DNA of 64,000 nt from Chrysogorgia sp. JL179-B06 (GCA_035772405.1 JAYKKM010000417.1:217001-281000), one strand, 5' to 3'. Shown: positions 11,037 through 22,800, numbered from the stretch's first letter. Notes: a model not told the origin generated them from the letters alone. Translations and numbers: made by a program.

Positions 11037-12103
11037 GGTGTTTGTGTTTGTTTTTTTTTAATTATATATTTTTTATTTACAGGGAGGAAATTGTCCTAGT
11101 GTGTGGAATTGGGAATAATAAACCATTCTTCCCAATTTTATTACTAGAGGCTGTTATGTTTGTATTTAAAAAATATATATATACAAAATATACACTTCAA
11201 TATAGAGGTAGATCCGATAAAGGCACTGTCGATATATTGTTGTGTGCTTTTGTATATATTTTTGTCTTAATAAAGTAAAAATTAAAAAACGCAAAATAAA
11301 ATAAAATTACTCTGAAACTATGTGTTACTTTAGCTAGCTTTTTCACCACATGCTAACATACAAAAAGCCCTGACGTACAACAAGCAATCGATCGATCCGG
11401 CGGTGAGCTAAATGTCTCTAAGGACTAGTCCCACCTGACATCAACCTCTTTTTTAGGAGGAAGACCAGACAATAAGTCTAAACCAGTCGCGATTTACAAG
11501 AGTACTGCGGGTTGAATGCGCACCAATGCTGGTTAGTAATAAATACTACAGCACATTGGAGGGTTCAAGCGCTCTGCACTTTTTGAGAGTACGACTTTCA
11601 AGCGAGCACACAGTAGGAGCAAACAAAAAAAGTATTTATTTTTTAAAAATATAAAAAAAGTAAAAATGATTTTAATGAAGTTACTTGCAAGAAGTATTTT
11701 GTAAAAAAAATAAAAATATAGAGAGAGCAAGAGAGAGAGATGTGTCCCGAGCGAACACCAGAAGCGAAGTGAGGTGGGTGTGGTTATTTCGGAAGTAAAA
11801 TATAATTTTTGTTTTTAATTTTATAAAATCAAAAAATAAAACCGGAAGTCAATTGGAGGGTGAGATATATATATATATATATATATATATAAGAAGCGAT
11901 CGACAAGGGTTTTAAAGAGTAGAATGTTTAAAGACTGTGAATATCAATAGAAGTCGTCTAAATATTCAATGGTAAGAGTATGAATTTGTATTATTTGTAG
12001 TATTTATTAAGCTTTTATGTGCTTATTTGTGAGTATTTTCAAGTTTTTTCTGAAGTATTATGAATATTATTGTAATGATTAGTATTTTTATTTGATTTTT
12101 TAG
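11037..12103. other. Polinton internal non-coding region with TIR-like repeat
   Basis: No gene supported. It holds an (AT)n tract at about 11866-11891. At 11760-11800 GAGGTGGGTGTGGTTATTTCGGAAGTAAA resembles the TIR segment at 10931-10960, an imperfect internal copy about 0.84 kb inward. The remainder is A/T-rich; 11400-11560 is less AT-rich with no frame. Confidence 0.6.
11760..11855 (+). repeat. Imperfect internal copy of the TIR core
   Basis: Shares GTTATTTCGGAAGTAAA and a downstream ACCGGAAGT with the left TIR (GTTATTCCGGAAGTAAA ... TCCGGAAGT). Spacing and order are similar, so it reads as a diverged duplication of the inner TIR. Confidence 0.6.
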
Positions 12104-13340
12104 ATGGAAAATCAACCTAAAATAAAAGAGCTTTTAAATTTACAAATAGACAACGACCAATTTTGGAAAGACAATTGAAAAAAAGAAAAGTGGAAGAAAA
12201 AAACATTTTTTATGGGTTTTAAAAGTTGTCATGTATTTTCAACGCTTTAGAAATCCACAGATTGGATTTATCTATTGTATGTTTGGACTTTTGAATTACT
12301 ATTGTGGTGAAATTATTGGTTGTTTACAGATTGAAACGGATGTGTTTGCAAAATTTTACACTGGATTTTATTTTTTACGATCCAGAAGTTAAAGACATGA
12401 AACTTTATAAATGTTTGACCGTTCAAGGAGGAAAATCAAAATACATTGTTCCATATATTGACAGTCGTGAAAAATATATTTTACATAGATAATCAGACCC
12501 TCGTGAGTTAATATTATCAAAGAACCCTTATTTATTATCTTCATCATTTAGTTTAGATAATATCTACTTAGATAGTTTATATATATTACTGTAACAAGAC
12601 CCCAATATTTTCATATGAAGATAATTATCATTTTATGTCCCCTATTGTTTCACCTTCACAGGAAGAGAATCGTTTACCGATTCCCTTCGGGCTGGGAAGA
12701 AAATTAATATTTCAGATGCTTTATAAAATAGGTAGAGACGATGAGTTCCCCATTTTAATTGATCTGGCGCTTTATTTATTAACTGTAGCACCTTTTCATT
12801 AGCGTGTCTAGCCCATAAGTCTGAATCTTATAGATATAATATATTTTGCATAGCAGCATGTTTTATTTTTTATTGTCCAAAACATAATCCTCAGGGTAGA
12901 ATTGAAAATAATAATTTAACCGATATTGATCTTAATCGCATCATACGTAATTTTAATTGTGCTTATAGCCATTGTAATCAGTATTGTAATTATAAAAATT
13001 GTATGCAAAAGTCCACTTTTTTTTTTGTCTAACCCCGTAAATGATTATATTTTCAATAGCCACATTTTGATGTGAAAATTTTTTTGATATACTAACTTCT
13101 ACAACACAAATAATTCATTCATTCCCTGTAACTATAGATACACCTGATGTATATGGATTTAAATATGGAATGCAATTATTAGATTATAATTTATAAACAC
13201 CATATTTTAGCATAACACTTGAAGAATCCAATATAGAATATATAGAAGCTTATCTGATGGCCAATTTACAAATATATAATTATATTTTTAATTTTAGAGC
13301 TTTTAGTATTAAATTACATGGTGTTTTGAAATTATAGTAA
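12104..13340 (+). pseudogene. Decayed Polinton gene(s), function unknown
   Basis: ATG at 12104 opens MENQPKIKELLNLQIDND, soon stopped. Coding-like stretches follow in changing frames: LEIHRLDLSIVCLDF and FYDPEVKDMKLYKCL (to 12492), then KINISDAL, ESYRYNIFCIAACFIFYCP and a Cys/His-rich NFNCAYSHCNQYCNYKNC near 12950-13010, and LEESNIEYIEAYLMANLQ near 13215. Amino-acid composition and codon bias resemble the neighbouring Polinton genes, but no family was recognised. It may be one or two genes. Confidence 0.4.
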
Positions 13341-13432
13341 ATAACATTTTAATAAAATTGTAAAAATAAAAAAATAAAAAAATAAAGAAATGTAATTAAA
13401 GGAATTTGTTTTTCTAATAAAAGTTTGTATTT

Positions 13433-13721
13433 TTAAGTTTTAAAATCTGTAATTGTTAATCTTGTCCAATGTTGAATTAGTTCAATTTTTTTCCCCAACA
13501 TGTTTTCCATCAAAAAAAAGGAATTAATGAATAAAAAGCAATGATATGTCCTGTTTCATGACGTTCCATTTGTTTATAAATCAATTCCATTTGTTGGCTA
13601 TTGATTTGTAAAATAATGTTTTCAACATATTCTCTGGATTTGTAATACATTCTTCTATTAACGGTTTCAATCTTTTGTATTTAATATTGTTTCTCGCAAG
13701 TTCTTCGAGAACGATATCCAT
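13433..13721 (-). pseudogene. Small Polinton gene with HETGH motif, frameshifted
   Basis: Start ATG at 13721 gives MDIVLEELARNNIKYKRL. After one frameshift the chain continues SREYVENIILQINSQQMEL and ERHETGHIIAFYS. After another shift in a T run it ends ELIQHWTRLTITDF at 13433. About 95 residues. HETGH fits the HExxH zinc-peptidase pattern, but in so short a protein it may be coincidence. No family recognised. Confidence 0.4.
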
Positions 13722-13776
13722 TTTTTGGAAAAAAGTAAAAAGCAAAATTTATGTACAACCCGTTTATTTATTTACA

Positions 13777-14816
13777 TTATTTTTTTGTAAAATTATTTTT
13801 TTTAAAAATACTCTCATTACGTGCTTTTTCTATTTTCTTAAATGTTTTTCGATAGTTTCTTTCTAATAATCTAATTCCTACTCTATTACTTTTATATATA
13901 TTAAATTTTCTAATTATTCTTTCTTTTTCTCTAAATATAAATTTTAGTTGTCTATATGAATCTACATCTCTAACTATGATATCATTATCTTCATCAATAT
14001 TAATATTTATATAAGATACTGTTTCAACACCTGTTAATTTGTGTTTTTTTATATATATTAATTGTTTTTTATATTCTTCTTCTCCCTCATCTTCAACACC
14101 TATTAGCTGTTGCGTAGGAGGAGGAGGAGGCGGGGGAGGAGGAGATAGTCGGGGTTGTATTGATGATGTCGATGGTGCGGGAAAGACGAGATTATTTTCT
14201 GCATAAGTATATTGTCAGGAATTAAATTTTCAAAGTCAAATGTATTTGATAAATCAAATAACGTTGACGGTTCTTGTATTGGAGCGAAGTTTTCGTCGCG
14301 AATTGGTACTTGTAATGGGAACTCGCTTTCTTCTTGTTTTGGGACACGCTTTTTTCGAGAATATTTTTCGATTGTTCTTTGTCGACGAGAAACGATTCGG
14401 GGAAAAGTTTTTGGATAGGTTGTGGTAGATCAGGTATCGGTATTTCCTCTACTGGTGTGAACGTGTTATAGGATGATGGTGGTTCTTTGTCGACGGAAAA
14501 CGATTCGGGAATATGTTTTTGGATAGGTTGTGGTAGATCAGGTATCGGTATTTCCTCCACTGGCGTGAGCGGGTTATAGGCTGATAGTGACGGAGAAGAC
14601 TCGATTATTATACAAACATCGTCGATTAATTGTACACCCACCTCTTCATTTTTAGACTCTTACTCCGACGATATATCTTATATGTAAAGTCCCAAGTTCT
14701 TCTGAAATATTTCATTGCGTAATTTCGCCATCTGAGTAAAACCTTTCCCCTTGCCATATCTTTTCTTCTTTGTATGGGATATTTTTTGGTCTACCTTGTC
14801 TGATCCTAGCCATCAT
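13777..14816 (-). pseudogene. Proline-rich repeat protein of the Polinton, function unknown
   Basis: Start at 14816 (MMARIRQGRPKNIPYK), with TATATAA about 40 bp upstream. Frame changes occur near 14740 and 14660. The middle holds two copies of a roughly 35-residue repeat (TPVEEIPIPDLPQPIQK, then PESF.VDKE), at about 14390-14590. A further frameshift near 14225 leads to a proline run (PPPPPPPPPT) and a basic, helix-rich C-terminus (KFIFREKERIIRKFN) ending at 13777. Composition suggests a structural or linker protein; no family recognised. Confidence 0.5.
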
Positions 14817-14849
14817 TTGGTTTTGTAAAAATGTTTGGAAAACGGGTTC

Positions 14850-14856
14850 TTATATA
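14850..14856 (-). promoter_or_regulatory. TATA-like box upstream of 14816 gene
   Basis: Minus-strand TATATAA about 35-40 bp before the ATG. The same heptamer precedes several other genes of this element. Confidence 0.4.
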
Positions 14857-16144
14857 TTATTTTATAAAATAGTAAAGTGATTTCATTGGTTCATTTTAAA
14901 CGTGTTTCATTGGTTTAAAAGCTTAAGGTCTTTCAAGGTTTTGAGAGAGCGACATATTATATTTTTAGAAATGTTATCCCAATTCGTTCAAGGTCAGGTC
15001 AAAATGTCATTAATGGAATGTGAAGTATTTTGTTATTCACAGTCGGTCAAGGTTAAATTTTTGATTTTATTTTTAGTAATAGACTAAAAACGTGTGTGTA
15101 TAATATAAAGTTAAAAGCTGTTGTGATTCGCTTTTATTTTATATTATAAAAAATAAATCTGAACACTATTTTCGTTAGACAGCTGTTGAGGGATGTTGCT
15201 ACCCGCCACTAATTCGTCTAGTCTGTGAATTTCAAAAACTGGGTAAGATCTTAGAGAAAGTGTGTTCAAACGTTTATTTTTATTTAACGAAAAGCAAAAC
15301 GTTCAACTCGTGCCATATGTCTGTGTGAGAATTTCGGTTTTTGATTAAAGTAAAATTTAGCGAGCGCCGGTATATGAAATATGAAACCCCTCGCTAACGT
15401 CAATAGCGCGCGACAGAATTATTAGCTGTTTTTCAAAAGTAGTAGCAGTAGTATAACTTTATTTATACACGCTGACCCCGTCAACCGCAGCTGATTTCCA
15501 CTGGGGGCGTGTGCCAGAAAATAATTTTACATGTAGAATATGATAAGCTATTTACAAAATATATAAGTTTTAAGAGATATGGAGTATTTAAATAGTAACA
15601 AATTAATGAAAGTTTTAGACTATTTACAGGTAAATTGTTTACAATAGTTTTTACGCACTGATGTGATGAAAAGCATGTTGTTAACGGTATAAACGCAAGG
15701 TAAAAATGACTTTGTAATAATATAAAATTTAAAGTTGCTGTGAATCTCTTTCATCTTTATTATTTAAATAAATGTTAACTCTATTTTCGTCAGACAGATG
15801 CTTTGTGGTGACACGTCTGCCCATACCAACAACTGCGATACTAAATCCGTCGAGTGTGTGTATTTTTTTTTTAAATCGAGGGAGATCTTTAAAGAAAGCA
15901 TGTGTTCAATTTCAAAATCGGGGTTAGATCTTATAGAAAGCAAGAGTTCAACTCTTCACTTGTATGTCTGATTTATTTGGTTTGATTAAACAAATTCAGT
16001 TTGCGTGCGGTATGAAATATGAAACCCGTTGCTAAGGTGAATATCACACCATAAAAATTATTATTTGTCTGTGTGAATTCGTGTTGTTATATAAATTTTG
16101 CTATAAAAGATAGGTACTAAACGTTAAACATCAGTATTTTGAAG
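14857..16144. other. Polinton intergenic region with 0.6-kb spaced direct repeat
   Basis: No gene supported. Blocks at 15106-15440 and 15724-16055 share a series of landmarks in order (CTATTTTCGT.AGACAG, AGATCTTA.AGAAAG, GTTCAACTC, GTATGAAATATGAAACCC, TTGCTAA/CGCTAA). This is a diverged duplication, possibly of a promoter or leader. A TATAAAA at 16102-16108 precedes the next plus-strand ORF. Confidence 0.55.
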
Positions 16145-16598
16145 ATGTATTCTCCAGCGCGAAAGACTTGGACTTTTGGTTGCCGTTCTAAACAAGACGC
16201 TGATAAAATGCTTATAGCAGCGCGAACAATTAACACGCCATTTTTTGTTTTTAATATGGAAGAAGTCTCGTTTTTTGAATGTAGTAGGCCTACTGAAAAT
16301 AGTCGAGGATATCTTCAAGGGATGGTTACTTTTAAAGACCAGTGTTATGAAGATAAAGTTTGGAAATGGCTTTTACTACCCGCAGAAGTTTGTCGGTCTT
16401 CTAATGGAGATATATATCACTTTCATGGGTCGATCTTATGAGCCATCGACGTTTATTCAATATGTCCGCCGACGCGCTTTAACAGCGAAATGTTGGAGTA
16501 AGGATAGACGCCGTAAATTAGCCGATAATAAAACATTTCATTGTCGAAAAATACGCAAACAACAATTGGTAGAAAAGGCAAAAATAGTATTAAAATGA
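16145..16598 (+). pseudogene. Small ORF with faint Rep-like (HUH) pattern, frameshifted
   Basis: ATG at 16145, 37 bp after a TATAAAA. The chain starts MYSPARKTWTFGCRSKQDAD, has VFNMEE and then SRGYLQGMVTFKDQ. The order of an aromatic W.F strand, an EE pair and an R/H-x-LQG-x-V strand recalls the N-terminal nickase domain of CRESS/parvovirus-type Rep proteins (RCWVFT..., HLQG...). The HUH histidines are not convincingly present. A frameshift near 16430 joins a basic tail (VRRRALTAKCWSKDRRR). Function is a guess; it could be an unrelated Polinton protein. Confidence 0.3.
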
Positions 16599-17266
16599 AT
16601 TAGTATTAGTATTGGAATTTTGTACAAAGATTTTTTATTAAAATGGCTGTTTAGTTCGTTATTATTATTGTTGTTCTAATGTTTTTTGTTTCTTTTTTTC
16701 GACCACATCTTCTAAGCACTTGTGCATCAGCACACCCCAAGCCTCTACTTCCGCCACCAGTTTTCTTTTTCGGGCGCGAGTCATTGGCGTTCTTTGTTTC
16801 TCTTCGTACTTTGGTCTATCTTTTAGGAGGAAGACGCAAAAATTTCCACCATTTTAATATGCCTTTACGTCTTTCATTTCCAACGCCATTTTCTTTCTTA
16901 TTTTCTTTTCACAATTTTTAACGATAACCTTCCTCTACGAGGGTATGATTTCTTTTAGGGCGTAGAACGTTGGGTAGGGTTTTTATATTTGTTTATAGGT
17001 GGGGTACAATTATTTAACCAATCAGCTTTCATTTGCTTAAAATCTAACCAATTACATTTTACTTTAATTTAATTACAATTACATTGAAAACCAATCAAAA
17101 CTTTTGAATAAAATGCTGTAGGTTCATTAGTAGAAAAATAGTATAAATATCCGAATAAAAACACCAAAAATTTAGTTATGGGTTCATGTGAAGAGTTAAC
17201 ACGTCTGGATTGTCCTATCATTCTATTAAAGATTATTCTTTTTTAAAATAATCATCGACACATTAT
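16599..17266. other. Intergenic, possible small basic minus-strand ORF
   Basis: On the minus strand 16660-16900 shows basic coding-like stretches (MTRARKRKLVAEVEAWG, KEKKQ-type, and in another frame GILKWWKFLRLPPKR), too broken to call. A TATAAAT at about 17142 and an ATG at 17179 precede the next plus-strand gene. Confidence 0.35.
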
Positions 17267-17830
17267 TTGAAAAAAATTACACATTTGATTGACTGTGAAG
17301 CTTTTAATTTAAATCGTCGCTGGATTTATCGTGAAGTTTCTGTTATTTGTTTAGAAAATGGATATTTTGAATCTTTTCAATGCTACGATTCATCATTACC
17401 AGCCTTTAAATATTTCGATTATTCAGAAAGAAAAATTATTATTTATCAGAAACGTTTACATGGATTGTATTATTTGAATAAAAAACGAGAACACTATTTG
17501 GATAAAAAAGAAATGGTTGATCAACTGAAATTGATTTATGAATTACACTCCTATGTTTTTGGATATAAAGGTGGAACTCTGGAGACAAGATTATGTGCAA
17601 AACTTAAGATTTCTTGTGTCAATTTGCAACATTTTAATATTGAAAAATATTCTGCATTAATTGAAATGTATAATATTAAAGAAAAATGTTGTAAATTTCA
17701 TGATTCAGACAATACACATTGTTCGTTGTATGAAATAATTTTGTTTAGTGCTCGAATTATGGAAAAAATAGATAGAGTTGGAAAACAATTTTTTTATCAC
17801 GTTATAAAAGATTGTCACATTGAACATTAA
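17179..17830 (+). pseudogene. DEDD exonuclease-like protein of the Polinton
   Basis: The best frame (17267-17830, 187 residues) begins with LIDCEAFNLNRRWIYREVSV, an Exo I-like D-x-E strand followed by the long beta-strand pattern seen in DEDD-fold proteins of invertebrate Polinton-like elements. Its C-terminal half has a CKFHDSDNTHCSLYEI stretch where a catalytic His/Asp would lie. The putative start ATG at 17179 is out of frame with it and is followed by stops, so the N-terminus is damaged. Expected role, if correct: 3'-5' exonuclease or RNase-like activity. Assignment is from pattern memory only. Confidence 0.4.
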
Positions 17831-17843
17831 TTTATTGTTTAAG

Positions 17844-18425
17844 AATGGATGAGTTGAATGATAACCTCTACGATCCTGCAAGATATACTGATGGGTATTT
17901 TACATGTAGATATATTTGAGATTTTCTTGATAGTTTTAGTTCTAATGAAGATGGACTTGAAAAGTACAATATATTTTTGGAGATTACAGATGTATTTGAT
18001 TATATTACTTACAAGATTAAACTATATTTTTATCTGAAAGAAGAACAAGAAGGTGGAAAGTGTTGTTTTGAACAATCAAGAACTTGTTCCTGATTGTATA
18101 TTAAAACATTTTCAATGTTTATTTTCAACGTATATGAAATATAATTTACTAAATTTCTGTTTTCCTTATTCTAAAGATGCAATTAACATTTGGTTAAATA
18201 ACAATTTTCCAGAAAATTTTCATTGTTATGATAGCGTTTCTTCTTATTTTATTCTTGTATATTTAATGATTATCTATATTGGAGACAAAGACTAATTAAT
18301 AGTGTAGAAAACACACGTTCAATACGTAGTTTTTATTTGACAACAATGAGAAATTATCATATTCCTAATACTGAAAAATTCACTCTTAAACGTGTTGAAT
18401 TGGTTGATAAAATAAATGTAAAATA
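17844..18425 (+). pseudogene. Unknown Polinton gene, frameshifted
   Basis: ATG at 17844 gives MDELNDNLYDPARYTDGYF. A stop follows at about 17918, then coding continues to KIKLYFYLKEEQE, shifts frame (SVVLNNQELVPDCILKHFQC ... FPENFHCYDSVSSYFILV) and shifts again to a tail TEKFTLKRVELVDKINVK ending at 18425. Helical and aromatic, cytosolic in character. It follows the exonuclease-like gene by 13 bp. FHCYDS resembles the FQCYDS string of that neighbour, hinting at a duplicated, diverged relative. Confidence 0.45.
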
Positions 18426-18494
18426 AAAATGGAATAATAAATATTTTTGCTGACAAACAAAAGATGAAGAATATTTTTATTTTTTATTTATAAT

Positions 18495-18818
18495 ATTAAT
18501 ACATTCTTATTTTCTCTAAAAATCCACCATATCTACTTGGTACCCCATACTGATGGAGTGGCTGTACTAATCCTCCTTTTTGAGATTTATTTTTTAGTGT
18601 TTTTAAGATTCCAACACCTTTATTAATTTCGTTAATGATATTTTTACCTAATGAGTTAGTTATTTTTATACCACCACGTTGTTTTTATTACCCTTAAAAC
18701 CACCACCTCTTTGTTTTTTTCCTTTAAATCCTTTACCTAATAATTTTACATATATTCTACATTTTTTACACCCGATTACGATTTCTCGTTTTTTTTCTTT
18801 TCCAATAGTTCGAACCAT
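18495..18818 (-). pseudogene. Basic, glycine-rich small protein (core-protein-like)
   Basis: Start at 18818 (MVRTIGKEKKREIVIGCKKC), overlapping the damaged 3' end of the SET-domain gene. It then reads LLGKGFKGKKQRGGGFKGNK; a frameshift near 18690 leads to SLGKNIINEINKGVGILKTL and a C-terminus LHQYGVPSRYGGFLEK. The Gly/Lys-rich composition with a hydrophobic helix is reminiscent of small DNA-binding or membrane-active virion proteins of adenovirus-like lineages; inferred only. Confidence 0.45.
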
Positions 18819-19349
18819 AATGAGCAAACATTTCTTCCCGTGGTTTTATACGTTTTGAACTTTCTAAAAAGTTTTTTGTTTTATTTATATAAGTAAAATA
18901 GGAATTATTTTATATTTTGACCCTCTTTTCCCATTATTTGCAAAACGAGCTGCAGAATAAGTACTTAAATCAGCATCCAAACAATTGTTAGCATTCTCGC
19001 ATATACTATAGTTGGCATTCACATCTTTACCGTATTTACGATTTAATTTATTTCCTGTTTGATTTGTTTTTCAACCCGTGTATTGGATTATTGTTTTTTT
19101 TGGATTAAATTGATTTTTACACGCGAACAATCCCTTTCCAGCATTTGGAATAGTTGATTTTTTTACACGTAAGTTATCTTCTTTAGCTAAATGAATCCAA
19201 CATTATGGGGTATGGGCTGTACGTTTACGACATCTTATTCTGTTTATAGTATTACTTTTACATTGAAGAACGTCCCGTATACTTTGTGATTTATTAACAA
19301 CCCGTGAGTTATTACGTCGTTTTCTTGCAGGTAATTTTGTTCTAACCAT
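18757..19349 (-). pseudogene. SET-domain protein (lysine methyltransferase-like) in the Polinton
   Basis: Start at 19349: MVRTKLPARKRRNNSRVVNK, a basic tail. The SET core follows: LRVKKSTIPNAGKGLFA (SET-N strand and GxG loop), TIIQYTG, KYGKDVNANYSICENANN, CLDADLSTYSAARFANN (the post-Asp helix with ARF.N), and in a shifted frame RIKPREEMFAHYGSNYW, the classic GEE...YG..YW ending. Expected activity: SAM-dependent methylation of lysine in histone or virion protein. Lesions: TAA near 19204, TGA near 19065, a frameshift near 18900. The NH-C cofactor motif is degraded at the break. Confidence 0.75.
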
Positions 19350-19556
<207 letters not shown>

Positions 19557-19818
19557 TAATCTTTCTTGTATTACTAAATAATTAATATAAATGATTTCCT
19601 CATTATCTTCTGTAAAATTTAATAGACATTCACGAAATATTTCTGATGAAAATAAAACACAAGCATCATTATCTAAAACTTCATAGGCTATATAAGGTTC
19701 GTTATTTTTATTTTTTGAATAAATTTCTATATGTATAGTTTCACTAATTTTTTTAGAAAAATATGGGCAATTGGACCTTTAACTGTATTAGTGTAAAAGA
19801 GGCAGATCATATTAATAT
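19557..19818 (-). pseudogene. Unknown small Polinton ORF
   Basis: Minus frame begins near 19818 with MICLFYTNTVKGPIAHIF, shifts one base in an A run near 19750 and continues ISETIHIEIYSKNKNNEPYI, DNDACVLFSSEIFRECL and EEIIYINYLVIQERLEHL until the (AT)n run at 19546, which truncates it. No family recognised. Confidence 0.4.
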
Positions 19819-22800
19819 GAGAGGAAAAAATAAATAAAAAAACCTCATGTATTTCTTGTTTTAGAAGAAAAAAAGAACAAAAACATGGAGAATCAACAGA
19901 AGAAATTTAAATATAATAAAAAAGAGATAGAACGTTTAGTAAGTTTGTTTGAAAGTGAAAAAAAATCCTCAAACAAATGACGATAACATTATTAGTGTCG
20001 AGAGAATAAATGAAAAAGGAAATGAAAAGTTTAAAGTGATTGAACAAACTTTTTCAATATCTATTGCTCGTAAAGCGGGTGTTAATTTTATAGCTTTTAT
20101 ACAATCGTTGACGTTACTTTTTACTGATTTGATTAATTATGCACGGACAAGTGTGAAAAATAATGATGACTATGTAAAATATTTTTAAAATATTTTTGAA
20201 AAACATATGCAAAGTAATCAAGAAATGATAGCGAACGGTTGGAAATGTACGGTAGTTATTCAATCTTTTCCATCGGGATTATCAGCTAAGAATTTATCAA
20301 GTAACAAGACAAAAAATCCTTTACTTAGGACAAAAAAAATTTACAATAGATTAAATAAAGCAAATGAAAATGATAATGGTGGAGTAAAGTAAATAAATCT
20401 ATAACAAAATATGATCGTAAATTTCGCACTGGACTTTTTTATATTATCAGTACTAAGTTAACGCAAACAATTAAAAATTGTTGTTTTGCGTTATCTATTT
20501 TAGTAGTACTATCGTTTTTGTATAAAGATCATAGGTATGAGACGATGACTAAACATCCTAGTAAAAATATTGACGAATTATTTAGTATTGATGAAATACG
20601 TGATGTGTATAAAAAATCTGGTATACCTGTGGGTGAAGAAGTTAAAGTTAAACAATTTTCGATTGTGTACGAAATATTTCTTAATGCTCAAGGTGTTGAC
20701 TTGGTGGTGTATAGACAATATCATTTATGATTCACGTACAGATTCTGAAGGAAATCTTATTAAATTAACCTATAATATAATATGTTTATGGTTAAATAAT
20801 AAACATTATGACGTTGTTTTAAATATGAAGGAATTTTCTAAAATACAACCCAATAAATTTTGTCTTAAATGTATGAGTTATTTTTCACATGGTGAATTTA
20901 TTGATTCACACGTGTGTCGAACTAATTTAACCTGTCAAAAATGTTATAAAATTAATTTATGCCCTAAAGATACAAAGATTCAATGTTCTCATTGTAATAT
21001 ATTGTTTTATAATCAAACATGTTATTTCAATCATTTAACCCATAAAATTTTAAACCTTCTCAAAAACATTATTCACGTTTAACTCCTTGTCAATATATGT
21101 TTTTTTGTGAAACATGTTATAAAATATGTTCTAGCTTTTCTTTTATTCAACGTGGTAAAAGTGTAAAACATGATTGTTCTAAAATATTTTGTTTTCATTG
21201 TAATAGTTATCAGAAAAAGACGCATTATTGTTTTATGGAAACACTATCTTTCCAAAAAATAAAGAACAACCACCAACATTATTATTTTTCGATTTTGAAA
21301 CAAAAGTAGATGAAAATAAAATGTTAGTTCCTTTTATTGTATAGTACAAAAAGTATGCATGCAATATCGAGATATCCCGTTTAAAAAACAACAAATTTCA
21401 TTAATAAAACAATCGTGTTTTATTGATGAAAATATTGAAGCTGTTAGTTGTTGTGGGTATAGACAATTTCTTTTTGATAATAATAATAGTGATGTTGTTG
21501 AAGATTTATATAGTTTATATTGGAACAAGAGGATTCTGTTTGGATTGCCCATAATGGTGGGAGATTTGATACAATTTTGATTTTTATATATTTATTAGAA
21601 TAATTAAAAATTATTCCAAAAACTATTATGAATGGTACTAAAATAATGAGTTTAGAAATATGCGAGAAGAATATTCGATTTTTAGATAGTTATTTTTTTT
21701 AACTATGCCCTTATCTGCTATTCCTAAATGTATGGGTCTTCTCGAAGAAAAAAAATGGTTTCATCCCTATAGATTTACGGATTTAAAGTATAGAGGGGGA
21801 TATGATTGATAGGGAATATTTTGATATAGATAATATGAGTGATAAAGATAAATTTGAAAAATGGTATAATGAAAAAAAAAATGTATATATATTTTTCGAG
21901 ATGAAATATATTATTATTGTTGTGAGGCTGTGAATATTTTCAGAAAAGGGAGTGTAAAATTTTCATCCATGATAGCTTTGATTGCTTGTGTAGCAGCTTT
22001 TTATGAAAAAAATTGTATTACTATTGCAAGTTTAGCATCAAAAATATTTCGGCAAAACTTTTTAAAGAAAAATGTATAGGGATAATTCCTGCAGGAGGTT
22101 ATCGATGCAATCTAAATCAAAGTTTAATGGCGCTTTGTTGGTTGTATGAAATTAATAAATGTTTATCAGGGCGATTAGAATATAAATGTTCCTCTCAAGG
22201 AGAAAAAAATATTAGGACGGTTTGTTGACGGGTTTTATGATAATACAGTTTATCAATTTCATGGGTGTTTTTTTCATGGATGTCCTCGTTGTTTTGAAAA
22301 ATATGACACGAATACTTTAGTGAATGAAAAATTTGGAACACTATACGCGAATACTCAACGTTTTACATATGAGTTGTTAAATGCAGGATATAAAGTTGTT
22401 GAAAAATCGGAATGTGAATTTTTAGATGGAACAAAATATAGTTGTAGTGATATTATTGAATTGAAATAAAAAATTTTCGCATATACAATATTAAAACAGC
22501 GTGACGGATTATATGGTGGGCGAACTTCTTATATATGTTTATTTAGAGAGATAAAACAAAATGAACAAATTAAATATGTAGACTTTACATCTCTATACCA
22601 TTTTGTTCAAAAAGAATTTGTTTTCCCGGTTGGACACCCTAAAATTTTCGTTAATGAAGAGTGTGAGAATATAAATATAAAATATATTTTCGGTTTGATT
22701 AAATGTCGTATATTATCCCCGCAAATCTTTTATTTGGTGTTTTACCCGTCAGAGTAGCTGCAAAATTATTATTTCCTTTATGTAATCAATGTGCTATCGA

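Noticed and set aside
16679..16921. 80-residue plus-strand hydrophobic frame
   Set aside because: The opposite strand shows basic coding-like stretches; neither is strong enough to call.
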